Assembly: GCA_905221605.1 (NCBI GenBank)
Contig: CAJNDS010002744.1
Location: forward strand, 17,501-79,500
Source of the DNA: Symbiodinium natans
Taxonomy: Eukaryota > Sar > Dinophyceae > Suessiales > Symbiodiniaceae
Length of the DNA stretch: 62,000 nt
Direction of reading: 5' to 3'
In this document: piece after piece, positions 10,170 to 21,419 of the stretch
How the letters are laid out: each line of letters opens with the position of its first letter
How positions within the stretch are numbered: position 1 is the stretch's first letter
Position numbers and translations under genes: made by a program
Notes under the pieces: generated by a model
What the model saw: the letters and a program-made list of their open reading frames with translations, nothing else
Told to the model about the DNA's origin: nothing
Database searches by the model: none

Positions 10170-13100
10170 AAAACTTAAAAGGAATTTCAGGCTAAGGCTG
10201 GGTTCAAGAGCCTGATAAGGCTTGGAAGGATTTTCGGGTTTTTGGGCTTGGGCTGTTTGTTGCCTTTCTTGTTGAGTTCGTTGTGCGGTTCAGGATACGT
10301 CTCATGGTGCAATCCCAACAAATCTCCGACCAGGGCCCGGATCCTAAGCTACAAACGGCGGCTCGCAGAATGCAGCCCGACCCAAGCATTTAGAGCGGGC
10401 CGGGGCCGTCCACGCGCAAAAAGAGAGGCAACACAACAAGGTCTGCGCTTAGATTGTGGTGCTGTTGTGCCTCTCCGGTTCGAAGTCTTGCTTCGGCACG
10501 AGAACATGGGAATGGAACGCAGGCCGCTGCCCGTCTGAACAGATCATGGCACTACAACGTCTTGCGGCCAAGTTCCCTCGCAGATCAACAAAACCCCATC
10601 ATGCCCTTGCCGGACTGGTGGCTAAGCTTCACATGGCTGGTGCTTATATCGTAAATCCCGAGACATCTCAGGACGCAAGGCCCCGGCTGTGCCACAGATA
10701 TGCGGACAGCGCCGTCATCGTCTGCCCAAGCAAAAAGCTTTCACAGTAGACTGGGCAATGCAGCTGTCAGGTGGTAGAATCCGGCACATGCGCTGCCTGC
10801 AACTCAGTTCCTGCAAAGTGAGCCCAAGGCCTGGACCCTCAACTGGAAGCAGGTGCGAAACAGGCTTTGCACTCGGAGCCTGGTCGCCCAGACCGTTTCC
10901 TGCAACCTTGGCGGGATAGGAGCTGCCTCCATTTCTAGCATAATCCTTAAGGAAACCATAGGAATGCTTGGGTTGTGGAGTTCCTGGTTTCCCTTTTGCT
11001 GCACTCCATGATGACTTCGGCAGCAGATGCCAACAAATACACTTCACCTGAATTCAAGAAACCCAAACCTCGACAGCCAAAAAATGGCTCCAACCGGCCG
11101 GCTAAAACCACTAACATTAAACAGCACCGATGCATTGAGATCGTGAGCATCCAGTGGTCTCAGCTCTTGATGAATTGAGATCGTCAAGGCGCCATCAGTC
11201 TTCTCACGGCCACTCTGAGCTGCGTCATCTCTTGGAAGAGCTTCTGCGCCTAGGCAGCTGGGGTCTAGGTTTGACCTTGATAGCCGGGAGCAAGGTTTGG
11301 GGTTGCGTTTCGGGTTCAGGCTAAAGTCAGGGGGGCACTTGCACGCAGGCACGTGTGACACTTCCGAGCGGCAACCTCCTGCAACTGCTCTCTAGACTCA
11401 AAACACCTCCACGGATCCTCAGGCCCCAAGCTCCGGCATCTTGTAAACCGACGCCGCAAACCTTGAGCTTGGGTTTCAAGTGGGTGCTTTGTGGCGCTTT
11501 CGCATTCCTGGTATCGTGCGGGAGAAGCATGAGTCCTTTAGGACTCACCAGAAGGTTTCGGCGGCCTCCCCCCACCCTTGACCTAGCGCATGTTTTTTTT
11601 TCTCTCTCAGCCGTACAAGGGGCCGATCGATCGGTATTGGCCCACAAGGAGCTATGAGCCCTAAGCCCGTGGTCAGGGCTTACTTTCTACATCCGAACTG
11701 TTAAAGCTTATACAGTCTTCAAGCTATTTTGTTCAAGGTGTAGCCTCTCCCTGAAATCTGACCCCTAACCCCTGAAAGCCTGTGCGTGCCGGCCGGGCCG
11801 AGGCGGGTGACGGGCAGTCTTTAAAATGATCACCGCAAGCAGCCCCCACATCCGGACTCAACGGTCACAGGTAAGATGAGGAGATGCAAGAAGTCTTGTG
11901 GCTTGCGTGATCTCGGGAAGCTGCATCCAACATCTCCAGGCAAGTATGCCCTCCACTGGCACTAGCCTGCCATCACTTCGCCACACCGCAAACTTCGTAA
12001 AGCGCTCAGTTCGGTAAGAAACATGACATGCGCAATGCAATGCAAAAAAGAGAGCCGCTGTACGCATGGCTATGCCTGGCAAGGCACGGCATGAAACTTC
12101 CCCTGCAGCATTGCGAATCTCGCGCGTCTGTTTTGTCACTACTTTACACCCATGCTGCCATCCTCCATGACCTTAGAAGTGTACACACATACGAATTTCA
12201 GAAAGAGAGCCGAAAAGGACTACACTGACTTCAGACCCCCACTCTCGGCTTTCGGACTTTTCAAAAGCATCTCCTGACAAGCCGGCCGAGCGTAGGGGCC
12301 CGTAACTTGACGGATCTGGTGCAGAAGACCTTCCACACCTCAGCTGAATGTAGTGAATTCTCATGGCCCTTGGACCCCCTCTACAAAACGCACCCCACCC
12401 CCCCCAGACAACCTAGGCCAGCTGCCATCTTCCATGCTACGGCGAGTGACGTAGGGCCCCTGGCCTCGTGCGGCGCTTCGGGGTTTACGGCTCAGGTTGC
12501 AGGTCAGGGCCGGGGTAGGGCTCCAAGGCTTCTTGTCGGGTTGTGTCTTTTGTTTGAGGCGGCTTTACTAAGTCATATTGATTGCGGCGGGGGCGCATGG
12601 GCGCATTCCACATTTGGCTGTTGGCACATTTCATGACAGCGTATTTCATGACTGCACATGAAGACTGCATGACCAGCTCCCTTCCCCGCAGGTCCTCTGC
12701 CCTCATCCGGGGGCTCGGCTTGCCCCGGTGGCCGGTGCCGGCGTCGGGGGCGGGGCTGCGAAAGCATGGCCATACCTTGAGCCCCAAACGAAAAAGGCTC
12801 ATCCCCCCCCAAAAACTTACCCCAAGCCATTCACTCTCAACTTGTAAAGATGCCATAAGATCCCTTGAGGAAGTTGGGGCTTTGGCCCATTTGGCGAAGC
12901 TCAAAGACTCACTCATAAGGCGGCAGCAACAGCTTCGCCGAAGAGGGGACTCACTCTACACATACCCCCCACCACCACCACACCCTCTCCATGTTATCCT
13001 GCCTCTGCGGGCGGCGCGAACCGAACAAAACAATAAAAACGACAAAATAAACACAATCCCTCCCTGAACCCTACAATCCAAAACCCCATAAGCCCTGAAC

Positions 13101-13200
13101 CCTAGGACTCTACAAACCCTAAAGCCTCGACCTTGAAACCCTAAACCCTAAAACCTCAGCCCCAAACCCTGAAACCTAAACCCTGTACACCCCAAGCATT
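10170..13200. other. Unassigned stretch with weak exon candidates and telomere-like tracts
   Basis: A coiled-coil-like minus segment at 11199-11246 (KLFQEMTQLRVAVRR) is the best candidate exon here but is only 48 bases long. Long open frames at 12485-12916 have no recognisable domain. From about 13060 to 13190 the plus strand carries a dense CCCTAAACCC-type block. Confidence 0.4.
13060..13190. repeat. Degenerate CCCTAAA block
   Basis: About ten AACCCT/AAACCCTAAA-type units with frequent substitutions, plus-strand C-rich orientation, directly beside the exon at 13205-13455. Confidence 0.75.
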
Positions 13201-13204
13201 GAAT

Positions 13205-13455
13205 CACACCACAGGCCAAGACATAGCTGAGCCCTGCGGCTGCGGCGGCGCTGCCGCAGGGAATGCTGACTCATAAGCGGCGCCGTCGGGCGGCTTCTCT
13301 TCCTCGGGAAGCCGTGAAAGCCAGGCATACAACGTTTTGCAGGGACTTGGACTTGGGCTTTCGCGCACCTCCACATGCAAGTCCCTAATGCAACTCCCAA
13401 GGTGCCTTGTCCCTCCGCCGGTCGCGATCTCGTCGTCGCCTCCCTCTGGAGCCTC
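13205..13455 (-). CDS. Unidentified exon or short gene, Pro/Glu-rich
   Basis: A single minus frame stays open for about 83 codons, from just after a stop at 13457 to a TGA at about 13200. The product has an acidic/Gly start (EAPEGGDDEIATGGG), a central IRDLHVEVRESPSPSP and AWLSRLPEEEKPPDGAAY, and a Pro/Ala/Gln-rich end. The central part looks like a folded helix followed by a flexible tail. An overlapping frame reads Arg/Asp-rich (RRRRDRDRRRDK) at 13405-13454, so I considered an RD-type exon instead. The longer frame is preferred for its continuity. Function unknown. Confidence 0.45.
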
Positions 13456-13459
13456 TCAT

Positions 13460-15440
13460 GACTTCGCTGATGAGCTTACATAAGGTTCATTAAGAGCTTG
13501 TATAAAACAGGCGTTTCAACAGAGTTCACTTGATGGCTGACTTTCGGTGAGCGACAACTTGGGCTCCAGATCCCAACAGACAAGCTGCCGAGCCCCCCCT
13601 CCCCCTTCGGTTCTGTGGGTGATTTGATGGTTGCATCAATGAAAGTAATGGACGAGACCCCCTCTGCATGGTAAGCTGTACCTCAGTCTCGGTCAACGAA
13701 CCCTACCTCTTGACCCCTCAGGACTTGCACAGAAAACTATGGCAGAGTAAGTGCACAACTTCCAAAGCCCATGCACCATTGACTAGTTGGGGACGGCACG
13801 AGACAACCACCCCAGAGGGCTGCACAGAAGTCTTCAAGGCGTCAGGGGCCTTCTCGCTCTTGATCGCGGCCGTCGTCTGGCCTGGGCGGCAGACCAGCGA
13901 ACTCTGCCGGCCTTGTGTTGCTGATAGCCTGCAGGTTCCTTTAGAGCACCGGGGTCACCTGACTGGGGCTCAGCCTTTTGGAATTAGTTTTGTGGAGGGC
14001 AGGTATGTACACTTTGAGGGTTGCTTTAAGAGCCTCAGGGCTAAGAGTTTTGGGTTTCAAGAGGAGGTCCAAAGGAGCAAGGAGGGGGTCTTTCTCAGCC
14101 CTGGCGCTCTTGAGACCCGCACGGTGGAGCCTGCTGGTAGCCTGGCGTGCCAGCAGAGACCCTAAACCCTAAAAATTGTGAACTTCCGCTCGCCAATCCT
14201 AAGCTCTAAATAAACCCTAGATGGAATCTGCCACCTGTGCTGTTGGTGCTTCCATTACCGGGCTTAAGGCAGACACGGAGGAGGAAGAGGAAGGCTGGAC
14301 ACCCCAGACGGTTTGCTGCATCTGACCTGCGCTAAGGTCGCCTTCTGAGTGCCCCACAACCTTGGAACCCTAAACCCAGAATGCTACAGCAAATCCACCC
14401 CCTGAGCCCCAAATCCAGCTCTGCACCGGACCAACTGGACCAGAGCGGAATCGGGGCCTCCCGCACCCAGATGTCCGGGAGGCGGGTGCATGACCTCAAG
14501 GATTCAGGAGAAAGCACTCAGGCCAAAACCAACCCAACCTCTCCAAAGCAACAAAGCCCAGCTCAGGAGAAACAACGGCTGCTGGTGAGGCTTCGGCTTT
14601 TGTTTCTTGCTCTGTTTGTAAAGGGCTTGGTGGGGCTTCTAGGGTTCAGTCACTTATGGTGACTTAAGAAGGTGTGGCCTGACGTCTTCCTCGTGAACAT
14701 AAAAAGTGAACTCTCTGTTTATTGGGGGTCTCCGCGCTGGAAGCGCATAGTCTGACGCAACCCCACCAAACCACCTGCTTCAGACTTCGCTGCCTTGACA
14801 ACTGCACGGCCTAAAACATTATACTGCTAGGCCCTAAGCAGTGCCATGTTGTGCCAGGTCTTGCTATGCATGACGCAAAGAACCACATCTGTGGAACCAG
14901 AAGGCCCTCAACCTAGTCCTTGCAAGGCTTGGGGTGAGGGGGCCTTCAACCCCAAGCCCCCACCCAATACCCAAGGGCCTCAGGGCGAGCCATGGGGTGA
15001 CCTCCACGGCGGCCAGTCTCCAAGAGGAATGTGAACAACAACCCCTGCCCCCCCCTCCCCAAATAAGCATCCCAAAATCAGATTCCTTTACTCTACCCGA
15101 ATTAAAGATCATCCCTGTTACATTGCTACGCAGGCCCCCAGAATGGGTACCACAATTTGGGGAACTCCCGAGTGATCCAAACTAAATCCCAGGAGCTGTA
15201 GCTCCAAAATTGGCTCAAGCCCATTTCTGCTTACATCCCATGGAAAGAAGGCTGTCCTTCATACACGAACACCCGAATCCCGCAAGGCATACTGACTTGC
15301 AACCCCCGAAACCCGAAACCCGAAACCCGACACTTTAAACCCCAATCCCGAACAAACACGATTTACACCCCCGAAGCCACGACTGCAAGAGCTGCCTGGC
15401 CGCTGTGGCATGGCATACGCACCTGCAACAAAGTCTGGGG
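13460..15440. other. No assignable gene
   Basis: Plus-strand frames at 13668-14165 and 14381-14662 are open but read as mixed composition without domains. Telomere-like fragments (CCCTAAACCCT near 14160; AACCCGAAACCCG near 15300) occur. Confidence 0.4.
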
Positions 15441-15450
15441 GCACCCTCAC

Positions 15451-15618
15451 GGCGCCTCAGACTGAAGCTTGGGTGCCTCCTTCGAAGTGCCGTAGCTTCG
15501 CTTGGCAAGAAACTCTCCCGCGTTCCGCAGTTCACAAGGTTCAGCCAGGCCGAGGCGGTGGCCCACTGCGTTTACCATTCGCAGAGCTTTGGGCGAAAGG
15601 GGTCGAAGAACTCTCGCA
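15451..15618 (-). CDS. Unidentified gene, downstream exon of a phase-matched pair
   Basis: Starts after a pyrimidine-rich TTTCTCAG acceptor and ends at a GTGAGG donor. The frame reads ARVLRPLSPKALRMVNAVGH and later GLAEPCELRNAGEFLAKRSY, giving a helical, soluble-looking segment of 55 residues. The exon begins with one base that completes the Ser codon left open by the upstream exon ending at 15802, so the two join across a 183-bp GT-AG intron without breaking frame. That intron and the next one contain telomere-like blocks of opposite orientation. I do not recognise the protein. Confidence 0.6.
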
Positions 15619-15801
15619 CTGAGAAATTAGACATTAACTTAGGGAGTTTAGGATTGCGGTTTAGAGCTCCGATGACTGGCAGCCTGGATGAGGTGGATGC
15701 GCATGCCTCAGAGGACATAGGCAAAAGCACTTCTGCAGCCAGTTGTGAGGGCTCTTGGCATGGTGACTTCATCTTCTGAAGCGACACTCATGAGCGGTTA
15801 C

Positions 15802-15971
15802 CTCGCCTTTGCTGCATCGGGAAAGCACGTGGTTCTTGCATGGCGTGGATTCGCCACTGACGCTGCAGCAAACTTGCCAGACCTGACCTTCTGATTCACT
15901 GCCCCAGGCCCTGCCCCCAAATGCACTAAGGTGACCGCATCGGAGGTGCATGCATCGGAGGATAGCCTGGC
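15802..15971 (-). CDS. Unidentified gene, upstream exon of the pair
   Basis: Runs from an AACTGAAG acceptor to a GTAACC donor, 170 bases, phase 0 to phase 2. It encodes about 56 residues including SDAVTLVHLGAGPGAVNQK and RSGKFAAASVANPRHARTT. An overlapping frame in the intron (15690-15780, also open) was set aside because the phase-matched splice makes it unnecessary. No known domain is seen. Confidence 0.55.
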
Positions 15972-15999
15972 CTTCAGTTGACACCCCTGAACCCTACAC

Positions 16000-17330
16000 C
16001 CGAAATTCTGAACCCGCAATTCCCAGCCCAAAACAACGAAACACTCAACCCCTCCGCCAGGTGCTCAGGAGGCCAGGGGGGTTGTGAGTTCAGGGCTTAT
16101 GGGGGAATGGCTGATCCTAGAGTCCAAGAGTATATGGCCTAGCCAGCATGGTCGAGGCTGAGGGCCCCACGGCGGGTATCCCGGAGCCGGACCTCGGCGC
16201 GGGGCTCACCACTCAACTGCCAGCTGCCCACTGCCAGCTGCCGAAAAGCACATCATGTAATGATGCAAGATGCCCTATGTGCCCTTTACGAAATCTGAAT
16301 TTGCCGTGATTGCAGAGTTTCCCGACATTGACAAAGTGTTAGGTTGGCAGTTCTTTCGGGGTTTGGCGTGGTGGCTTCTGCCGCTCTTCGTACACATGTC
16401 GCCATCATGTCGCCACTTGCGTTCGTTGGTTCTACCAGTACGAGTACCTCTGGAAACCCCGGTAACCCGCGTCGACCTCGGAATAGCCCAAACCCTCTGC
16501 ACCTCTGCACCTCGAGGGGTCACAGAGGCAAAGGGGTCCAAAGGGGTCCAAAAGATTCAAAGGGGTCCAAACAGGAAAATGGGTCCAAAAGGTGTTTCGA
16601 AGGCTTTAAAGGTCCAAAGGTGCTTTCAGTGTTTCCAAAGCATGAAGAAAGCACATCTCGGGGCATCTCGGGCCGCGGCAGTGCATCGGATGGCCGTACG
16701 GTCGCGGCCTCTGGTGCCGTGCGGAGGCTGTGCTGTGTTGTGTTGTGCGTTCTGTTGGGGCATGTCTTGGGTTTTCTGGCTACTCCTTGTTGAAAGAGAG
16801 CAGAATGCACGAGGGCTTTGGGGACGGCAGTAGGCTTTTCAGCTTCGAGCTCGTAGCCCCGCAGTCCTCTTGGGGTTTTGGTCCGCCAGCTTTACGCCTA
16901 TAGATCAAAAGAATCCTATGTGCATAAGCCGATTATCTATGAGTCTATGAGCTTTTCTAGAGAGGTGAGATGGACAACCAAGCGACAAGCCCGAACCTCC
17001 CTTGAAGTGTCGGCACAGAAGCCCAGATCAGGAGCGGAGTTCAGCCTCACTGACCAAACTTCTCCGTTCCTGTGGGTTGCTGTGCCGGGAGCGGTTGCTT
17101 TAACAAAATCGGGTCAGGCACGGCCCCCACCTTGCCACACCCCAGCACACTGTACTTCTTGCCGGGGAGGGTGTTATCGGCCTAATCGGGGGACGTGGCT
17201 GAAGCAAATTACAAAGACCAGACCATGCGAAGAAGCAATGATCCACTCTCGTCAAAGGTCGTTCTGTAAATGTTCTGTACAGAAACCGCTGTATGGGCAC
17301 GAACGCCACGTCCTTGACTGAAACGGAAAA
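16000..17330. other. No assignable gene; short AAAGGGGTCC tandem repeats
   Basis: At about 16525-16625 the plus strand repeats AAAGGGGTCC/AAAGGTCC units with drift. The plus-strand frame at 16270-16833 passes through them and has no domain. The remainder shows nothing I can support. Confidence 0.4.
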
Positions 17331-17332
17331 AT

Positions 17333-18923
17333 CTAAAGCTCAAGCTGCAGCTCGCTGCCCGCATCCACCGCATGTCGCAAGGCAGTCGCATTCTGAAAGA
17401 GAGCCAGGGTGTGCCTTAAGGCTCTCTTGGCCTTCCTGCGTGTGGCCGTGGCCAGAAGCGATGATCTCCCACCACCGCAGAAGCAGCAGGCAGCCCGTAT
17501 TGCAGCATGCGCACAGTAGGCATCTGGCTGGGTGTACGACGCCCCCCTTGCCTGGAAGTATGCGCAATCAAACCGACCTGCCTGGCTCCACTCCGTGGGC
17601 AGCTCATCATCCGTGCACGTGCTGGCGGTGGTTGTAACCGTGGTGCTGGGCGGGGTCGTGGCCGGATCTGAGCTTGTCGTACTTTGTGACGTCTGGGATG
17701 AGGACGCGATCTGCACATCAGCACAGTTGGACCACACTTGGTCAGCCATGTAACAATCCCAACGCCAACTCAGCAGGTACTCACCGACAGGAAGGCTTTC
17801 AGGTATGAGTACCTTGTCTTTTACCTGCCAATTGTTCGGGTTGTGAGCTTTGGGCCCCGTGTCGCAGCTGCCTTCCTCTCCAAAGTCCTCTGCAAACTTT
17901 GCCTTCACCTGCTCATTACTGAAGGATGCCACAGCCTCCCACGCACAGGTGCCCTCGCCTCCGCCACTGATCTGAGCTGTGTCAGGTATTGGGATCCAGC
18001 GCCATGTGGAGCCTTGGGGAGCAGTTCCATCCGTTTTGGTCTGCACCTTCATACTGACATTCATTCCGCTCTGCTGCTGATACTCGAGCCACTGCGACGC
18101 AGGCTCAAACTCCAAGACATTGGCTTCAAAACAATCCCAGACGCACTGGAGGTAGGCATCCACCTGTTCTTGCGTGGAGAGGCGGACAGGTTCTGATAGG
18201 TGGTCGGAACGGCATTGTTCAAAACGAGTGCGCGGGCAGAGCATGTAAACATAACCTCCACCATGGTTGGCATACATATTGAAGGCAGTTTCCTGCGCTG
18301 TCCCGGGCACCCACAGTGGAGGGGAGATGCTGGGGCCACGCGTTGGCCCCATCGTGGTCTCACCAAACCCGGAGGCCAGCTCAACTCCTGAGTTGTTTGA
18401 AAGTTCGGGTGTTCTTCTTGGGGCCAGGGGGGGTGCAGGGAGGGTGGCTTTGAAAAGAAATCTTGAGGTGTTTTTTTCGGAGGCGGGTGGGGGGGGGGAG
18501 GGGCGACCCCCTCCCTGAAGCACTAGACAGCTTTGAGTGCATTTTCAAGAAGGTAAACGCTATGTAGCGCTAACAGCACATGGTTCAGGCCGAAACTCCG
18601 GCACAGGCTTCCACACCGTGCGGATTGTAACAGCCACAGGGGTGGAAAGTCTGCACGGCATCTGGGTACAGATCTCTTGCATCCTTCCAAGAGAAATGTC
18701 CGGGCTTCAACCAAGGCGTCTTCTTTGGGTCGCCCTCAAAGAAGGCCCTGTCCAGCCACCAGGACGCGGTGGTGTAGTACTCTGATTTTGGTAGGGCATA
18801 GCTTGCCGCGTAGCCATTGTTCTTCGAGTGCGGCACAGTCAGGAAGGCATGACCGGCAGCTTCCAGCACGAGGCTGATGCACACCAAGGCAGAGAGGGCA
18901 GAGAGGGCAGAGATGCCGGCCAT
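17333..18923 (-). CDS. LPMO-like secreted copper enzyme (AA15-like), two exons
   Basis: From ATG at 18923 a hydrophobic segment (ALSALSALVCISLVLEAAG) precedes HAFLTVPHSKN. Cleavage before that His (codon 18851-18849) would expose the N-terminal His of a lytic polysaccharide monooxygenase copper brace. Exon 1 runs to about 18605 (FHPCGCYNPHG). After a G/C-rich intron of roughly 230 bp, exon 2 continues with GFGETTMGPTRGP, then NMYANHGGGYVYMLCP, whose His (18265-18263) is the likely second copper ligand, and finally LSWRWDCYMADQVWSNCADV, a Cys/Trp signature shared with AA15-type LPMOs. A Thr/Ser linker leads to a six-Cys C-terminal module ending YCAHAAIRAACCFCGGG. The enzyme would oxidatively cleave chitin, cellulose or a wall polysaccharide outside the cell. 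An upstream frame extends past the ATG with no stop to 19286, so a type II signal-anchor form is possible. Exact intron ends are uncertain. Confidence 0.7.
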
Positions 18924-19289
18924 GGCCGTGATCCAAAGACGCTGAGAACGCTTGGGCAACTTGGATACGAGCAGAGACCTTAGAAGCTCCACTTGCGTGC
19001 CTGAAACAGGTGACTGAGCCGCTGGCGGTCCGTACCCATAAGGTGGTGCAGCAGACCTGGCATCGTTCAGCACGAAAGGCTCTAAAGGCCCAGGATATGG
19101 ACAGCTCTGCGATTCTGAGGGCTTGGCATAGGGATGCCATGTGGAGGGGCCCCCATCCTTGGAGCATGCACCCGCTGCCCTACATATACAACGATCACTT
19201 TGCAGTGGCGCTTGCGTCAAAACCCCCCGAACAAAAGACAACTTGCCTCTGACACCAAGCGTATCTCCGATGTGAAATTGAACCATGTC

Positions 19290-20650
19290 AACCCCAAATC
19301 CGTTGAGCGAAACCCTCAGTCCTCAACCTTCAAAAACCTACCACTTTGAACATCCCACCCAATCCCCAAAACCCATTTGAAAAGGTTTACATTCCAGTAC
19401 CGGACCTGCTTATTGAGACAACTTTTCACACCTTATCGTACGCCTCCGAGCCATGAGGCAACGTTCCGGTACAGTTGCGCCTGAGCCTCCCTGACCTGCT
19501 TGTTCAGGCATCATTCCGGCACGGTTCCCGACAGTTGCGGCAACATTCTGGTACAGTTGCCTGCCTGAGACCCATGGCCTGCTCGCCAAGCTTGCATTGG
19601 CATACACAAACTCCCACCCAGGGTGACACAGTCAGCATGATGCAACGGGCTATGTGGCAGGGCAGGCAAATCGGCAAACACAGAAAAGCACAGCTGACTG
19701 ATGCAAGCTTACATGCGGTTTCTACTGGCCGACTGGCGGCAAATGCAATGTGGTGATCTTATGGCAGTTGCTAACAAACTGCCCCTGCTCCCTGCAGACT
19801 TTCCTGCTGACTACATCAAGTGCCTGAGTCTGTGGCCGCCTGCTTGCTAAGATTTGTTAAGGCAGTATTCTGGTACAGTTGCCTTTTGTCCTGACCTTGT
19901 ACTGCCTAAGCACCGTACAGCCTGCTGCCCTGAGCACGTCGCGTCACATCGCCCCACGTTGTCCTTACGAACCAACAACCCCAGACTTGTGGGGTGGGGA
20001 AAGCCCCAACCTTCCAGAAAGTCCTGGAAACCGATAAGAGCCTAACGCGCCATGCATTACAACCCGCAAGCGCTCAGCAACACAGAAAGTCTGGGACCCC
20101 GGGCGGCGGCGCTCCGGGTGCCTTTGCAACCAGGGCTTAGAGATCAGGACCGTAGGATTAAGGGCAGGGTTCAGGGTTCAGGGTTCAGGGTTGAAGGCGC
20201 AAGGTCGTATTAGGGCGTTCGTCTTGCTTTAAGGTTTAGGGTACAGGGTTGAGGGTTCCAGCCCTGAGCCTTGATTCTGTACAAAGCCCCACACTAACCT
20301 CCCACCACACCCCTTCACTCCCAAACCCCGAGACCCTCCTTCGGAGTTCGCGTTCGAAGAAGCGAATGTGTGGCATTACAATGTAGTAAATATAACGATA
20401 TATCCGAACTCACTGAGGCATCGGCGGGCCCGTAGGGTGCACCCGGTGCCTAGCGAGGGTGCCGCTTGCCAGGTGGGGTCTGGTTTACATCGGATGTCGG
20501 AGCCTCAACTTTAGGTTCGGAGTAGAGGGGCCGAGAGTCTGCACACAGTCCGTTCAAGCCCCTTCAAACTGCAACAGCATCACCTCACATCCTCATAACT
20601 AACGCTCTCGCCTGACCCGGCGGCGGATGCCTTGACAGCGGAGGTGGCTG
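19290..20650. other. No assignable gene; telomere-like and short repeated motifs
   Basis: ACATTCTGGTACAGTTGC-like motifs recur at about 19455, 19515, 19545 and 19865, separated by unrelated sequence. A GGGTTCAGGGTTCAGGG block lies at 20160-20250. No coding frame was supported. Confidence 0.45.
20160..20250. repeat. Degenerate GGGTTCAGGG block
   Basis: Plus-strand G-rich telomere-like units (GGGTTCAGGG, AAGGTTTAGGG) with substitutions. Confidence 0.7.
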
Positions 20651-20652
20651 GC

Positions 20653-21411
20653 TTAGTGCTGTTCTGGGCTGTGAACCTGCGTACCAGCATGACTTTCAGT
20701 CTCCTTGCCGCTCACTTCACAGGGATACCGAGGTGTGCACGGCGGCATGCCATGTGGGGGTGGTGCACCGTGAGGCGCATGAGGCGGCGGTGCTCCGTAG
20801 GCATGTGGGGGTGGCACATGAGGTGGCGGCCCATGCGGAGGTGCACCGGGCGCACCTGGTGGTGCACCTGGTGGCGCTCCTTGTGGAGGAGGGCCTGTTG
20901 GGGGACCACTCGGCGGCACGCCATGTGGAGGTGGCATTGCGTGTGGGGGCACACCATGGGGTGGGGGTGCTCCATGCGGTGGTGGCCCACTATGTGGTGG
21001 TGGCGGTCCATGTGGCGGGGGAGCGCCATGCGGGGGTGCGCCTGCAGGTGGTGGGCCTGCAGGCGGAGCTCCAGGTGAAGCTCCAAGCTGTGGGAAAGCA
21101 GGTTGTGGGGCGCCCGGCGGAGCACCCAGGGGTGGGGCGCCCGGAGGTGGGGCGCCTGGAGGTGGGGCGCCTGGAGGTGGGGCACCTGGAGGTGCGGCAC
21201 CTGGAGGTGGGGCTCCTGGAGGCGGGCCAAGTGGCGGCGCGCCGAGTGGTGGCTGACCTGGTGGCGCACCCAGCGGTGGCTGCCCAGGGGGTGGCGGGCA
21301 ACCTGTGGGCGGCGCACCGCTTGGCGGTGGACCGGACGGAGGGGCTCCAGGAGGCGGCGGGCCAGGGCCACGCACCTCAGCACAGAGTCTCAAGAGCACA
21401 GCAGAGTACAT
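20653..21411 (-). CDS. Pro/Gly/Ala/His-rich repeat protein exon
   Basis: An uninterrupted minus frame of up to 252 codons. The first two thirds are PPGAPP/PPSGPP/LGAPPG repeats; the last third shifts to PPHGAPP/HGVPPH/PPHGPP units with regular His. It ends with a non-repetitive tail (CTPRYPCEVSGKETESHAGT) and a stop at 20653. Such tracts occur in disordered linkers of RNA-binding and cytoskeletal proteins and in wall glycoproteins; which applies here cannot be told. The DNA repeats also keep the plus frame open for 310 codons (Val/Gly/His/Arg), but only the minus frame gives a biologically common composition. A TGCTGAG acceptor-like site sits at the 5' side near 21380, so this may be an internal or last exon rather than a whole gene. 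Confidence 0.5.
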   Translation of the reverse strand: MYSAVLLRLCAEVRGPGPPPPGAPPSGPPPSGAPPTGCPPPPGQPPLGAPPGQPPLGAPPLGPPPGAPPPGAAPPGAPPPGAPPPGAPPPGAPPLGAPPGAPQPAFPQLGASPGAPPAGPPPAGAPPHGAPPPHGPPPPHSGPPPHGAPPPHGVPPHAMPPPHGVPPSGPPTGPPPQGAPPGAPPGAPGAPPHGPPPHVPPPHAYGAPPPHAPHGAPPPHGMPPCTPRYPCEVSGKETESHAGTQVHSPEQH

Positions 21412-21419
21412 GCAAATGC

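Noticed and set aside
15690-15780. Minus exon candidate reading KSPCQEPSQLAAEVLLPMSS
   Set aside because: It falls inside the 183-bp intron whose flanking exons join in phase, so including it is unnecessary and would break the frame.
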